DNA from: an uncultured Nocardioides sp.
GTDB taxonomy: Bacteria > Actinomycetota > Actinomycetes > Propionibacteriales > Nocardioidaceae
Direction: 5' to 3'
Length of the DNA stretch: 64,000 bases
Assembly: GCF_947488515.1 (NCBI RefSeq)
Contig: NZ_CANKZF010000001.1
Location: 124,001-188,000 of the forward strand
Part shown: in pieces, positions 22,130 through 33,882 of the stretch
Position numbering within the stretch: position 1 is the first letter of the stretch
How the letters are laid out: every line of letters starts with the position of its first letter
Notes under the pieces: model-generated
What the model was told of the DNA's origin: nothing
The model's database searches: none
Seen by the model: the letters and a program-made list of their open reading frames with translations, nothing else
Made by a program: the position numbers and the translations under genes

Positions 22130-24106
22130 TCAGTCCTCCAGGATCTCGCCGGTGGCGGTGTTGATCGTCGGCTCCTTGGGAGCAGTCTTGCGGGTCGCGT
22201 CGGCGTTGGCGACGGCGTCCTTGATGGCCGTGGCCGTGCGCGGCCCGATGCCGGGCACGAGGGCGATCTGGTCCACGTCGGCCTCGCGCAGCTTCTTGAG
22301 CGATCCGAAGTGCTTGAGCAGGGTCTTGCGGCGCACCTCGCCGAGGCCCGGGACGTCGTCGAGGGTGCTCTCCACCATCGACTTGGAGCGCCGGTTGCGG
22401 TGGTGGGTGATGGCGAAGCGGTGGGCCTCGTCGCGGATCCGCTGCAGGAGGTAGAGGCCCTCGCTGGTGCGGGCCATGATCACCGGGTCCTCCTCCCCCG
22501 GCAGCCACACCTCCTCGAGCCGCTTGGCCAGCCCGCACACGGGTACGTCGTTGACGCCGAGGTCGGCCAGCGCCTGCTCCGCAGCGGCCACCTGGGGCGG
22601 TCCGCCGTCGACCACGACCAGCGACGGCGCGTAGGCGAACTTGCGGGGACGTCCAGTCTCCGGGTCGACGAGCATCGGACCGGAGTCGGTCGAGACGGTC
22701 TCGCTGCGGGCCTGCTCGTCGAGCAGCCGCTTGAAGCGCCGCGTGATCACCTCGCGCATCGACGCGACGTCGTTCTGGCCGTCGACGCCCCGGATCACGA
22801 AGCGCCTGTACTCGGACTTGCGGGCCAGGCCGTCCTCGAAGACGACCATCGACGCGACGACCTCGGTGCCCTGGAGGTTCGAGACGTCGTAGCACTCGAT
22901 CCGCAGCGGCACCTCGTCGAGGCCCAGCGACTGCTGGATCTCCTCGAGGGCGCGGTTGCGGGTGGTGAGGTCGCTGGCCCGCTTCGTCTTGTGGAGGGCG
23001 AGGGCCTGGGCGGCGTTGTTGGCCACCGTCTGCTGCAGGTCGCGCTTGTCGCCGCGCTGGGGGACGCGGATCGCGACCTTGCTCCCCCGCCGCTCGGTGA
23101 GCAGCTGCTCCAGCACGTCGGCGTCGGGCGGCAGGGCCGGCACCAGCACCTCGCGCGGGATCGAGTCGTCCTCGCCGCCGTAGAGCTGGAGGAGGAAGTC
23201 CTGCACCAGCTCGGGCGTGCCGCCCTCGTCGGTGCGGTCGGCGACCCAGCCGCGCTGGCCGCGGATCCGACCGCCGCGCACGTAGAAGATCTGCACGGCG
23301 ACCTCGAGCGGGTCCTCGACGAGCGCGACCACGTCGGCGTCGGTGCCGTCGCGCAGCACCACGGCCTGCTTCTCCAACGCCTTGGTGAGCGCGCCGAGGT
23401 CGTCACGGAGCCGGGCGGCCTTCTCGAAGTCGAGCGCCTCGGAGGCGGCGTACATCTCCCGCTCGATGCGCTTGGTGAAGGCGGTCGTGTTGCCGGCCAT
23501 GAAGTCGCAGAAGTCGTCGACGATCTCGCGGTGCTCCTCGGGCGTCACGTTGCCGACGCACGGGGCCGCGCACTTGTCGATGTAGCCCAGCAGGCAGGGG
23601 CGGCCGATCTGGGAGGAGCGCTTGAAGACGCCGTTGCTGCACGAGCGCATCGGGAAGACGCGCAGCAGGAGGTCCACGGTCTCGCGGATCGCCCAGGCGT
23701 GGCTGTAGGGGCCGAAGTAACGGGTGCCCTTGCGCTTGGCGCCGCGCCCGACCATCACGCGCGGGAACTCCTCGCCGACGGTCACCGCCAGCCAGGGGTA
23801 GGACTTGTCGTCGCGGTACTTGACGTTGAAGCGCGGGTCGAACTCCTTGATCCAGCTGTACTCCAGCTGCAGGGCCTCGACCTCGGTGTCGACGACGGTC
23901 CACTCCACGCTCGCGCCGGTGGTGACCATGGTCGCCGTGCGCGGGTGGAGGTTGCCGATGTCCTGGAAGTACGACGACAGGCGCGGGCGCAGGCTCTTGG
24001 CCTTGCCGACATAGATGACACGGCCCTTGGCGTCGCGGAAGCGGTAGACCCCCGGCTTGGTCGGGATCGACCCGGGCGCGGGTCGATAGGAGCTCGGCAT
24101 GGCCAC
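22130..24106 (-). CDS. uvrC: Excinuclease ABC subunit UvrC
   Basis: Nuclease subunit of nucleotide excision repair, 658 residues. The N-terminal GIY-YIG domain shows [20 protein letters not shown], with UVR-type and RNase H-like domains in the middle and paired helix-hairpin-helix motifs at the C-terminus ([20 protein letters not shown] and [17 protein letters not shown]). The GTG at 24106 is preferred over the ATG two codons later because a TAGGGT -10 element ends exactly 6 nt upstream, implying leaderless expression. A strong hairpin sits just upstream and should insulate it from the Rieske gene. Confidence 0.96.
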   Translation of the reverse strand: MAMPSSYRPAPGSIPTKPGVYRFRDAKGRVIYVGKAKSLRPRLSSYFQDIGNLHPRTATMVTTGASVEWTVVDTEVEALQLEYSWIKEFDPRFNVKYRDDKSYPWLAVTVGEEFPRVMVGRGAKRKGTRYFGPYSHAWAIRETVDLLLRVFPMRSCSNGVFKRSSQIGRPCLLGYIDKCAAPCVGNVTPEEHREIVDDFCDFMAGNTTAFTKRIEREMYAASEALDFEKAARLRDDLGALTKALEKQAVVLRDGTDADVVALVEDPLEVAVQIFYVRGGRIRGQRGWVADRTDEGGTPELVQDFLLQLYGGEDDSIPREVLVPALPPDADVLEQLLTERRGSKVAIRVPQRGDKRDLQQTVANNAAQALALHKTKRASDLTTRNRALEEIQQSLGLDEVPLRIECYDVSNLQGTEVVASMVVFEDGLARKSEYRRFVIRGVDGQNDVASMREVITRRFKRLLDEQARSETVSTDSGPMLVDPETGRPRKFAYAPSLVVVDGGPPQVAAAEQALADLGVNDVPVCGLAKRLEEVWLPGEEDPVIMARTSEGLYLLQRIRDEAHRFAITHHRNRRSKSMVESTLDDVPGLGEVRRKTLLKHFGSLKKLREADVDQIALVPGIGPRTATAIKDAVANADATRKTAPKEPTINTATGEILED

Positions 24107-24112
24107 CCGCCA

Positions 24113-24118
24113 ACCCTA
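24113..24118 (-). promoter_or_regulatory. -10 element of uvrC (leaderless)
   Basis: TAGGGT on the minus strand is separated by 6 nt from the uvrC GTG. It lies immediately downstream of the terminator hairpin. Confidence 0.6.
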
Positions 24119-24119
24119 C

Positions 24120-24158
24120 GGGCGGCCCCCGACACCTCGGTCGGGGTGGGGGCCGCCC
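24120..24158 (-). terminator. Strong hairpin between Rieske gene and uvrC
   Basis: GGGCGGCCCCC at 24120-24130 pairs perfectly with GGGGGCCGCCC at 24148-24158, an 11-bp GC stem with a 17-nt loop. It lies 24 nt past the Rieske stop codon and just before the uvrC -10 hexamer. No T-run follows, which is common for actinobacterial terminators. Confidence 0.75.
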
Positions 24159-24182
24159 GGTCGTGCGTCAGCCCGGGTGGGG

Positions 24183-24656
24183 TCAGGCCTGGGTGATCGA
24201 GTCGCCGTCGACGGTGATCTCGACCGGGGCGAGGGGCGACGACGCCGGCCCCGAGATCGGCGAGCCGTCCTCCAGGGAGAAGTGGCTGAGGTGGCACGGG
24301 CACGGGATCTCGCCGTCGCTGCTGGACTCGACGAGGCAGCCCTGGTGGGTGCACACGGCGGAGAACGCCTTGAAGTCACCCTCGGTCGGCTGGGTCACGA
24401 CGACCTTGGCGTCGGCGTTGACGAAGCAGCCGCCCACGGGCACGGAGGACGTCGTGGCCAGCGCCGCCGCGGCGCTCGGGGTCTCGGTCCCGTCGGTGCT
24501 CGGCGACGAGGGCGACGCGTCGCTCGGTGACGGGGACGGCGAGGAGGACGGATCGGTGGCCGTCGGCTCGTCGGAGCCGCAGGCGGCGAGGACGGGGACG
24601 CCCACGGCGATGGCGGCGGTGCCGGTCAGGGCGCGACGTCTGTTCATGGCGGTCAT
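24183..24656 (-). CDS. Rieske (2Fe-2S) lipoprotein, Tat-type signal
   Basis: A 157-residue exported Rieske protein. The N-terminus has RRR followed by a hydrophobic stretch and LAAC at the end, a twin-arginine-like signal with a lipobox. A Ser/Pro/Thr-rich linker (about 31-63) leads to a single Rieske domain. The cluster ligands are visible as CTHQGC and, 17 residues later, CPCHLSHF, giving the Cys-x-His and Cys-x-x-His pairs. The electron partner is unknown; no cytochrome bc genes are near. Between uvrA and uvrC it has its own leaderless promoter. Confidence 0.9.
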   Translation of the reverse strand: MTAMNRRRALTGTAAIAVGVPVLAACGSDEPTATDPSSSPSPSPSDASPSSPSTDGTETPSAAAALATTSSVPVGGCFVNADAKVVVTQPTEGDFKAFSAVCTHQGCLVESSSDGEIPCPCHLSHFSLEDGSPISGPASSPLAPVEITVDGDSITQA

Positions 24657-24662
24657 GCCGCG

Positions 24663-24668
24663 ACCCTA
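24663..24668 (-). promoter_or_regulatory. -10 element of the Rieske lipoprotein gene (leaderless)
   Basis: TAGGGT, minus strand, ends 6 nt before the ATG. Confidence 0.55.
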
Positions 24669-24699
24669 GCCAGAGGACCTGTGAGGACCCTGATGGTGC

Positions 24700-27738
<3,039 letters not shown>

Positions 27739-27767
27739 AGTGGTCCTCGTTCTGGCATTGACGGAGT

Positions 27768-27781
27768 CGAACACATGTTCG
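27768..27781. promoter_or_regulatory. LexA/SOS box upstream of uvrA
   Basis: CGAACACATGTTCG fits the Gram-positive/actinobacterial LexA consensus CGAAC-N4-GTTCG exactly. It lies 29 bp upstream of the uvrA GTG and about 125 bp from the divergent MPI-family gene, so DNA-damage induction of uvrA is expected. Confidence 0.88.
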
Positions 27782-27907
27782 TCCCGGAGCGGCGTCGCTG
27801 GCAAGTCGACGCACCGGTCAACACTCTCACGCGCCACCGACAGCGAACCCATCGTCCACCCGGCAGGGTGGACCGTGAGGTGTCTGGCGAAGTGGCACGA
27901 TGGGCGG

Positions 27908-28624
27908 GTGATCGACGTCCCGAGACCCGACCCGGACACCATCGCCCGAGCCGATCGAGCGCTCGTCCGCACGGTCGACGCGCTCTCCGAGTCCCAGTAT
28001 GCCGAGCCGTCCCAACTCCCCGGCTGGACGCGCGCCCACGTCGTGGCCCACCTCACGCTCAACGGCGAGGGCCTGGCGGGCGTCCTGCACGGCGCCCACG
28101 TCGGCCGGCCGCAGCCCATGTACGCCTCGCCCGAGGCGCGCGACGCCGACATCGAGGAGCTCGCCGCGGCCGCGCCGGACGACCTGCGGGAGCGCTTCCT
28201 CGCGGCCACCGGTCGCTTCGGCGAGGCGCTCGAGGCGATGCACGAGGCCGACTGGGAGGGCCGGTTCGAGCGCACACCCGGCGGACCCGACTTCGCGCTG
28301 CGCAACGTCGTGCTGATGCGCCTGCGCGAGGTGGAGATCCACCACGCCGACCTCGACGTCGACTACACCGCCGACGACTGGCCGGCCGACTTCCGGGCGA
28401 TCCTGCTGGAGTCGATGACCAAGCGCCCCTACCCCGCGCCCTTCGAGGTACGCCCCACCGACCTCGACCACACGTGGCACTACGGCCGCGCACCCGAGGG
28501 CGGCGACCGCGGTCCCGTCGTCACCGGTACGTCGGCGGCGCTGGGGTGGTGGCTGACCGGCCGCGGCACCGGCGAGGGCCTCACGTCCGACTCGAACGGC
28601 CTCCCCGAGGTGGAGACATGGTGA
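27908..28624 (+). CDS. Maleylpyruvate isomerase family mycothiol-dependent enzyme
   Basis: A 238-residue DinB/MDMPI-type helical-bundle protein. The N-terminal [20 protein letters not shown] contains the metal-type His at the usual family position (W-x3-H-V-x2-H), and [11 protein letters not shown] supplies the later His residues. Members use mycothiol, the actinobacterial thiol; the natural substrate here is not known. The GTG start is chosen as the first codon compatible with the fold. A weak CACGAT hexamer ends 6 nt upstream. It overlaps the following MBL gene by 7 nt. Confidence 0.82.
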   Translation: MIDVPRPDPDTIARADRALVRTVDALSESQYAEPSQLPGWTRAHVVAHLTLNGEGLAGVLHGAHVGRPQPMYASPEARDADIEELAAAAPDDLRERFLAATGRFGEALEAMHEADWEGRFERTPGGPDFALRNVVLMRLREVEIHHADLDVDYTADDWPADFRAILLESMTKRPYPAPFEVRPTDLDHTWHYGRAPEGGDRGPVVTGTSAALGWWLTGRGTGEGLTSDSNGLPEVETW

Positions 28625-29304
28625 ACGACTACACGGGCGACGTCTCGCCCGGCGGCGCCCCCGAGGTCCGCACCCTCGGCGAGCTCACCGTGACCAAGGT
28701 CGCGGTCGACCCGGAGATGTCCAACAACTGCTACCTGCTGCTCTGCTCGGTGACCGACGAGGTCGTGCTCGTCGACGCCGCCGCGGAGCCGGAGCGGTTG
28801 CTCGAGCTGATCGGTGACCGCTCGCTGACCTCGATCGTCACGACCCACCAGCACTGGGACCACCACCGGGCGCTCGCCGCCGTCAAGGCCGCCCACCCGT
28901 CGGCGCTCGTCGTCGCCGGAGCCCCCGACGCCGACGCCATCGAGGAGCAGACCGGGGTGCGGGTGGACCGCCGGGTGGGAGCGGGCGACAAGGTGGCCGT
29001 CGGCCCCTGCGACCTCCTCGTCGTCCCCGTCGCGGGACACACGCCCGGCTCGATCTGCCTGCTCCTCGACGACCCCGCGGTCGCCCCGACCCCGCACCTC
29101 TTCACCGGGGACTCCCTCTTCCCCGGCGGAGTGGGCGCGACGTTCGGGGACGCGGACGCCTTCGCCCAGCTCGTCAACGAGGTGGAGACCAAGATCTTCG
29201 ACCGGCTCCCCGACGAGACGTGGTTCTACCCCGGGCACGGCGGCGACGGCCGGCTCGGCGACGAGCGGCCCCACCTCGCTGAGTGGCGCGAGCGCGGCTG
29301 GTGA
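28618..29304 (+). CDS. MBL-fold metallo-hydrolase (glyoxalase II-like)
   Basis: A 228-residue metallo-beta-lactamase-fold hydrolase. The zinc motif THQHWDHH, then VAGHTPGSICLLL, FTGDSLFPGG and WFYPGHGGD give the His/Asp ligand set of the glyoxalase II-like branch. The ATG overlaps the upstream MPI-type gene and the stop overlaps the next gene's GTG, so the three or four genes here form one coupled unit. Together with the mycothiol-type neighbour, thiol-ester or thiol-conjugate hydrolysis is plausible but unproven. Confidence 0.87.
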   Translation: MVNDYTGDVSPGGAPEVRTLGELTVTKVAVDPEMSNNCYLLLCSVTDEVVLVDAAAEPERLLELIGDRSLTSIVTTHQHWDHHRALAAVKAAHPSALVVAGAPDADAIEEQTGVRVDRRVGAGDKVAVGPCDLLVVPVAGHTPGSICLLLDDPAVAPTPHLFTGDSLFPGGVGATFGDADAFAQLVNEVETKIFDRLPDETWFYPGHGGDGRLGDERPHLAEWRERGW

Positions 29305-30893
29305 CGCGGTCCTGGTGGTGCTGGGGCGACGTCGAGCAGGCGGTCACGGCCGAGGAGGCCGGGACCCTGGTGGACCGCGCCTCGGCCCTGCTCCCCGACC
29401 ACGACTTCACCCCGCACGACCCGCCGGAGCCGGCGTCGCTCGACCTGCCCGCTCCCCGCATCGACGTCCCGCCGCGGCTGCGCGCGATCGCGTCCACCGA
29501 TGCCACCGACCGGCTCTCCCACGCCCGCGGCAAGGCCTTCCGCGACGTTGTGCGCAACCTCCAGGGAGACGTCGGGCCGCTCCCGGACGTCGTCGTGAGG
29601 CCCCGTGACGACGACGAGGTCGCCGCGGTCCTCGAGTGGTGCAGCGGGGAGGAGGTCGCCGTGGTGCCCTACGGTGGCGGCAGCTCGGTCGTGGGCGGCG
29701 TCGAGCCGCGCTTCGACGGCCCGGCGGTCACCCTCGACCTCGGACGGCTCGACCGGGTGCTCGAGGTCGACGCGACCAGCCGCGCCGCCCGCGTGCAGGG
29801 CGGCGTCCTCGGCCCGCACCTCGAGGACCAGCTCCGCCCGCACGGCCTGACCCTGCGGCACTTCCCGCAGTCCTTCGAGTTCTCGACGCTGGGCGGGTGG
29901 CTGGCGACGCGGGCGGGCGGTCACTTCGCCACCCTCCACACCCACATCGACGACCAGACCGAGTCGATGCGGGTCGTGGCCCCGGCCGGTGTCACCGAGA
30001 CCCGGCGGCTGCCGGGCTCGGGGGCAGGGCCCTCGCCGGACCGGCTGTTCCTCGGCTCGGAGGGCACGCTCGGCGTGATCACCGAGGCCTGGGTCCGGCT
30101 CCAGCAGCGACCGCAGTGGCGGCGTACGGCATCGGTGACGTTCGCGTCGTTCGAGCGAGCGGTCGACGCCACCCGGGCGATCGCGCAGTCGGGCCTGCAC
30201 CCCAGCAACTGCCGCCTGCTCGACCCGGCGGAGGCCTTCCTCAACGCAGGCACGTCGACCGGCGGCGGGGTGCTCGTGCTCGGCTTCGAGTCGGCCGACC
30301 ACGCGGTCGACCACGCTCTCGACCGAGCCCTCGCGATCACCGCGGAGCACGGCGGCGAGACGACCCCCCACGAGCAGGTCGACGCCGCCGGCACGGCCAC
30401 GAGCTGGCGCTCGTCGTTCATCCGGATGCCCTACCAGCGCGACGCGATGGCCCGGCGCTCGATGGTCGTCGAGACGTTCGAGACGGCGTGCACCTGGGAC
30501 CGCTTCCCCTCGCTGCACGCCGCGGTCACCGCCGCCGCCCACGAGGCGGCGGAGCGGGTCTGCGGCGCAGCGGTGGTCACCTGCCGGTTCACCCACGTCT
30601 ACCCCGACGGCCCGGCGCCCTACTACGGCGTCTACGCCCCCGGCCGCTGGGGCTCGCTGGTCGAGCAGTGGGACGAGGTCAAGGCGAGCGTCTCGCGCGC
30701 GATCGTGGACCACGGCGGCACCATCACCCACCACCACGCGGTGGGCCGCGACCACCGCCCCTGGTACGACGAGCAGCGGCCCGACGCGTTCGCCGCCGCC
30801 CTGTCCGCGGCGAAGTCCGTCCTCGACCCGGCGGGGGTGCTGAACCCGGGGGTCCTGCTCGACGCGGACCGACGTGGCACGCTTGGAGCATGA
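29301..30893 (+). CDS. FAD-binding oxidase, alkyldihydroxyacetonephosphate synthase-like
   Basis: A 530-residue flavoprotein of the PCMH-type FAD-binding family. VVPYGGGSSVVGG (about 122-134) binds the FAD pyrophosphate, HFPQSFEFSTLGGWLATRAG and FLGSEGTLGVITEA complete the FAD domain, and the late HHHAVGRDHRPW resembles the His-rich active-site segment of alkylglycerone-phosphate synthases. Those enzymes make ether lipids, but bacterial members often have other unknown substrates. The GTG overlaps the MBL stop as GTGA; an upstream in-frame ATG at 29283 would overlap further and is less likely. The stop overlaps the next start as ATGA. Confidence 0.85.
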   Translation: MTRSWWCWGDVEQAVTAEEAGTLVDRASALLPDHDFTPHDPPEPASLDLPAPRIDVPPRLRAIASTDATDRLSHARGKAFRDVVRNLQGDVGPLPDVVVRPRDDDEVAAVLEWCSGEEVAVVPYGGGSSVVGGVEPRFDGPAVTLDLGRLDRVLEVDATSRAARVQGGVLGPHLEDQLRPHGLTLRHFPQSFEFSTLGGWLATRAGGHFATLHTHIDDQTESMRVVAPAGVTETRRLPGSGAGPSPDRLFLGSEGTLGVITEAWVRLQQRPQWRRTASVTFASFERAVDATRAIAQSGLHPSNCRLLDPAEAFLNAGTSTGGGVLVLGFESADHAVDHALDRALAITAEHGGETTPHEQVDAAGTATSWRSSFIRMPYQRDAMARRSMVVETFETACTWDRFPSLHAAVTAAAHEAAERVCGAAVVTCRFTHVYPDGPAPYYGVYAPGRWGSLVEQWDEVKASVSRAIVDHGGTITHHHAVGRDHRPWYDEQRPDAFAAALSAAKSVLDPAGVLNPGVLLDADRRGTLGA

Positions 30894-31570
30894 GCACGCG
30901 TGAGCTGACCCTGGCCGACTTCGAGCAGACCGTGAGCGGCGAGGGCATCGTCCTCGTCGACTTCTGGGCTGCGTGGTGCGGACCGTGCCGCCAGTTCGCC
31001 CCCGTCTTCGAGAAGGCCTCCGAGGACAACCCCGACATCGTCTTCGGCAAGGTCGACACCGAGGCCGAGCAGCAGCTCGCCCAGATGGCCGCGATCACGT
31101 CCATCCCGACGCTCATGCTCTTCCGCGACGGCATCCTGCTCTTCAACCAGGCCGGCGCGATGCCGCCGCAGGCCCTCACCGGCGTGATCCAGCAGGCCCG
31201 CGAGCTCGACATGGACGCCGTGCGCCAGGAGGTGGCCGCCGCGCAGGAGGCAGCCGCCAACGGCCCGCAGGACGAGGTCGGCCTCGACGAGTTCGCCGCC
31301 GCCCACAGCCAGGGCGCCTACGTCGTCGACGTCCGTGAGGACGCCGAGGTGGCCGGCGGCCGCGTCCCCGGCGCGGTCCACATCCCGATGAACGACGTCC
31401 CGACGCGGGTCGAGGAGCTGCCGACGGGCGTCCCGGTCTTCGTCATCTGCCAGTCCGGCAACCGCAGCCGCGCGGTCGTCGACCACCTGCGCGCGAAGGG
31501 CATCACGGCCATCAACGTCGCCGGCGGCACGGGCGGATGGGCACAGCGGGGCTGGCCGCTCGAGGCCTGA
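30890..31570 (+). CDS. Thioredoxin-rhodanese fusion protein
   Basis: A 226-residue two-domain protein. The N-terminal thioredoxin domain has WCGPC at 29-33 and the cis-Pro segment SIPTLMLF. After a helical linker (about 101-128), a rhodanese domain follows with active-site Cys187 in CQSGNRS and a terminal GGTGGWAQRGWPLE typical of single-domain rhodaneses. Such an arrangement could move sulfane sulfur from the rhodanese Cys to a dithiol, or reduce a rhodanese persulfide; this is inference. It is translationally coupled to the FAD oxidase. Confidence 0.92.
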   Translation: MSTRELTLADFEQTVSGEGIVLVDFWAAWCGPCRQFAPVFEKASEDNPDIVFGKVDTEAEQQLAQMAAITSIPTLMLFRDGILLFNQAGAMPPQALTGVIQQARELDMDAVRQEVAAAQEAAANGPQDEVGLDEFAAAHSQGAYVVDVREDAEVAGGRVPGAVHIPMNDVPTRVEELPTGVPVFVICQSGNRSRAVVDHLRAKGITAINVAGGTGGWAQRGWPLEA

Positions 31571-31604
31571 GCCCCGCTCTCCTGACCGCGCGTCCGACCG
31601 GCGG

Positions 31605-32192
31605 TCAGAGCATCCGACGCAGGATGACCGGCCGCAGGTTGGTCGACAGGTGCGCGGCGAGCGCCACGAAGAACGCGACGTGGGCGGCGACGTGCAGCGG
31701 CAGCCAGGCGTCGTCCCCGGTGGCGACCAGCACGATCCCGCTGAGCGGCACGACGACCAGCAGCGCGAGCAGGGCGCGCTCGGTCATGTGGACCAGGCGT
31801 CGCTGGCCGGTCGAAAGGTGCTCGGACCACGGCGGCAGGCCGGCGACCCTGCGCCACAGCGGGCGCACGACGCCCAGCGCCAGCACGGTGAGGCCGAGGA
31901 GCAGGTGCACCTCGGCGAGGTCGAACCCGCCGCCGAGCAGGTCGTAGTCGTCGGCGCGGGCCTCGCACTGGTCCTCGAGCCGGTCGAGCCGCTCCTCCTC
32001 GGCGTCGCTGGTGTCGCCGCCGCTCCGGTCCTCCCCGGGCGGGTCGCAGTCGCCGTCGAGGTCGAGGAGGTAGCCGACCGCCAGCTGGGCGGCGACGGCC
32101 AGCACCGTGAGCCAGTGCAGGACCTTCTGCGAGACGCGGTAGCCGCGCCTCTCCCCCGTCGTCTCCTCGGTCGTCTCCCCCGTCGTCGTCAC
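31605..32192 (-). CDS. Cytochrome b561-type membrane protein
   Basis: A 195-residue membrane protein with four hydrophobic segments: about 24-44, 91-112, 135-158 and 164-186. Histidines near the helices (VLHWLTVLA, LAEVHLLLG, LVHMTERAL, LPLHVAAHVAFF) fit haem-b ligation as in cytochrome b561/DUF4405-type proteins. An acidic, cysteine-containing loop (about 45-82) is inserted after the first helix. Convergent to the thioredoxin-rhodanese gene. Electron donor and acceptor unknown. Confidence 0.75.
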   Translation of the reverse strand: MTTTGETTEETTGERRGYRVSQKVLHWLTVLAVAAQLAVGYLLDLDGDCDPPGEDRSGGDTSDAEEERLDRLEDQCEARADDYDLLGGGFDLAEVHLLLGLTVLALGVVRPLWRRVAGLPPWSEHLSTGQRRLVHMTERALLALLVVVPLSGIVLVATGDDAWLPLHVAAHVAFFVALAAHLSTNLRPVILRRML

Positions 32193-32202
32193 GCCGGGGA
32201 TG

Positions 32203-33840
32203 CTAGCGAGCGGTGACCCGGCCGCCGTCGACGTCCCAGCGCTGGTCGAGCGTGACGTTGGCCAGCATCCGGCGGTCGTGGGAGACCAGCAGCAGCGTGC
32301 CGTCGTACGTCGCCAGGGCCTGCTCCAGCTGCTCGATGGCGGGCAGGTCGAGGTGGTTGGTGGGCTCGTCGAGGACGAGCAGGTTGACCCCGCGGGCCTG
32401 CAGGAGCGCCATGGCGGCGCGGGTGCGCTCGCCGGGCGAGAGCCGGTGGACGAGGCTGCCGACCTGGTCGGCCTTCAGGCCGAACTTGGCCAGCAGGGTG
32501 CGCACCTCCGCCGGGGTCATCGCCGGTACGGCGTCCTCGAAGGCGTCGCCGAGCGGCAGCGCCTCCGCCAGCGACGTACGTGCCTGGTCGATCTCGCCGA
32601 CCGCGACGCTCGCGCCGAGGGAGGCACGGCCCTCGTCGGGCGCCAGGTGACCGAGGAGCAGCCGCAGCAGGGTGGTCTTGCCGGCGCCGTTGGGGCCGGT
32701 GATGGCGATGCGGTCCCCGGCCGAGACCTGGAGCGAGACCGGCCCCAGCTGGAAGTCGCCGAGCCGGACGACCGCCGCGTCGAGGACAGCGACCACGCTC
32801 GACGAGCGGGGCGCAGTCGCGATGTCGAACTGCAGGACCCATTCCTTGCGGGGCTCCTCGACCTCCTCGAGGCGCGCGATCCGGGACTCCATCTGCCGCA
32901 CCTTCTGGGCCTGCTTCTCCGACGACTCGCTCTGCGCGCGCCGGCGGATCTTGTCGTTGTCGGGCGCCTTCCGCATCGCGTTGCGCACGCCCTGCGAGCT
33001 CCACTCCCGCTGGGTGCGAGCGCGGGAGACGAGGTCGGCCTTCCTGTCGGCGAACTCCTCGTAGGCCTCGCGGGCGTGCCGCCGGGCGACCGCCCGCTCC
33101 TCGAGGTAGGCGTCGTAGCCGCCGTCGTAGACCGCGACCTGCCGCTGGGCGAGGTCGAGCTCGACGACCCGGGTGACGCAGCGGGCGAGGAACTCCCGGT
33201 CGTGGGAGACCACGACGACGCCGGCGCGGAGGCCACGGACGAACGACTCCAGCCGGTCGAGACCGGCGAGGTCGAGGTCGTTCGTGGGCTCGTCGAGGAG
33301 CACCACGTCGAACCGGCTCAGCAACAGCGCGGCGAGTGCCGCACGAGCCGCCTGACCACCCGAGAGCGTGGTCATGAGGGCGTCCAGGCCGAGGTCGAGG
33401 CCGAGCTCCGCCAGCACCGCGGGAGCACGGTCCTCGAGGTCCGGTGCGCCGGTCGCCAGCCAGTGCTCCAGCGCGACGGCGTACACGTCGGGCGCCGCGG
33501 GGTCGTCCGACTCGAGCGCCGCGGCTGCGTCCTCCATCGCCCGGGTCGCGCGGGTGGCACCCGTGCGCCGGCCGAGGTAGCCGGCGATCGTCTCGCCGGC
33601 GATGCGCTCGTGCTCCTGCGGGAGCCAGCCCACGAAGGCGTCCGAGGGTGCGGTCGACACCCGCCCGGCCGTCGGCGCCGACTCGCCGGCGAGCAGTCGC
33701 AGCAGCGTCGACTTCCCGGCGCCGTTGGCCCCCACGACCCCCACCACGTCGCCCGGGGACACGGTGAGGTTCAGGGACTCGAAGAGGGTGCGCGGCCCGT
33801 GGCCACCGGCCAGGTCCTTCGCGACGAGGGTGCCGGTCAC
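32203..33840 (-). CDS. ABC-F family ATP-binding protein
   Basis: A soluble protein of 545 residues with two ABC domains and no membrane segment. GANGAGKST in the first and GPNGAGKTT in the second are the Walker A motifs; TLSGGQAAR and RLSPGERTR are the signatures; LLDEPTNDLDL and VLDEPTNHLDL are the Walker B sites. The charged interdomain linker (around 250-330) corresponds to the P-site tRNA interaction motif of ABC-F translation factors. Some members confer ribosome-antibiotic resistance, but most actinobacterial ones are uncharacterised. GTG start, leaderless, set by a -10 hexamer 6 nt upstream. Confidence 0.92.
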   Translation of the reverse strand: MTGTLVAKDLAGGHGPRTLFESLNLTVSPGDVVGVVGANGAGKSTLLRLLAGESAPTAGRVSTAPSDAFVGWLPQEHERIAGETIAGYLGRRTGATRATRAMEDAAAALESDDPAAPDVYAVALEHWLATGAPDLEDRAPAVLAELGLDLGLDALMTTLSGGQAARAALAALLLSRFDVVLLDEPTNDLDLAGLDRLESFVRGLRAGVVVVSHDREFLARCVTRVVELDLAQRQVAVYDGGYDAYLEERAVARRHAREAYEEFADRKADLVSRARTQREWSSQGVRNAMRKAPDNDKIRRRAQSESSEKQAQKVRQMESRIARLEEVEEPRKEWVLQFDIATAPRSSSVVAVLDAAVVRLGDFQLGPVSLQVSAGDRIAITGPNGAGKTTLLRLLLGHLAPDEGRASLGASVAVGEIDQARTSLAEALPLGDAFEDAVPAMTPAEVRTLLAKFGLKADQVGSLVHRLSPGERTRAAMALLQARGVNLLVLDEPTNHLDLPAIEQLEQALATYDGTLLLVSHDRRMLANVTLDQRWDVDGGRVTAR

Positions 33841-33846
33841 GGGCCC

Positions 33847-33852
33847 AGAGTA
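33847..33852 (-). promoter_or_regulatory. -10 element of the ABC-F gene (leaderless)
   Basis: TACTCT, minus strand, 6 nt before the GTG. It lies 18 bp from the divergent -10 element of the sulfotransferase gene. Confidence 0.55.
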
Positions 33853-33870
33853 GTCAGGCGGAGCGTGGGA

Positions 33871-33876
33871 TAACCT
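33871..33876 (+). promoter_or_regulatory. -10 element of sulfotransferase gene A (leaderless)
   Basis: TAACCT followed by exactly 6 nt and the GTG start codon. Confidence 0.6.
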
Positions 33877-33882
33877 CGCCGC

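Noticed and set aside
32203-33840. Antibiotic-resistance ABC-F factor
   Set aside because: The ABC-F layout is clear but nothing in the linker identifies a resistance subgroup.
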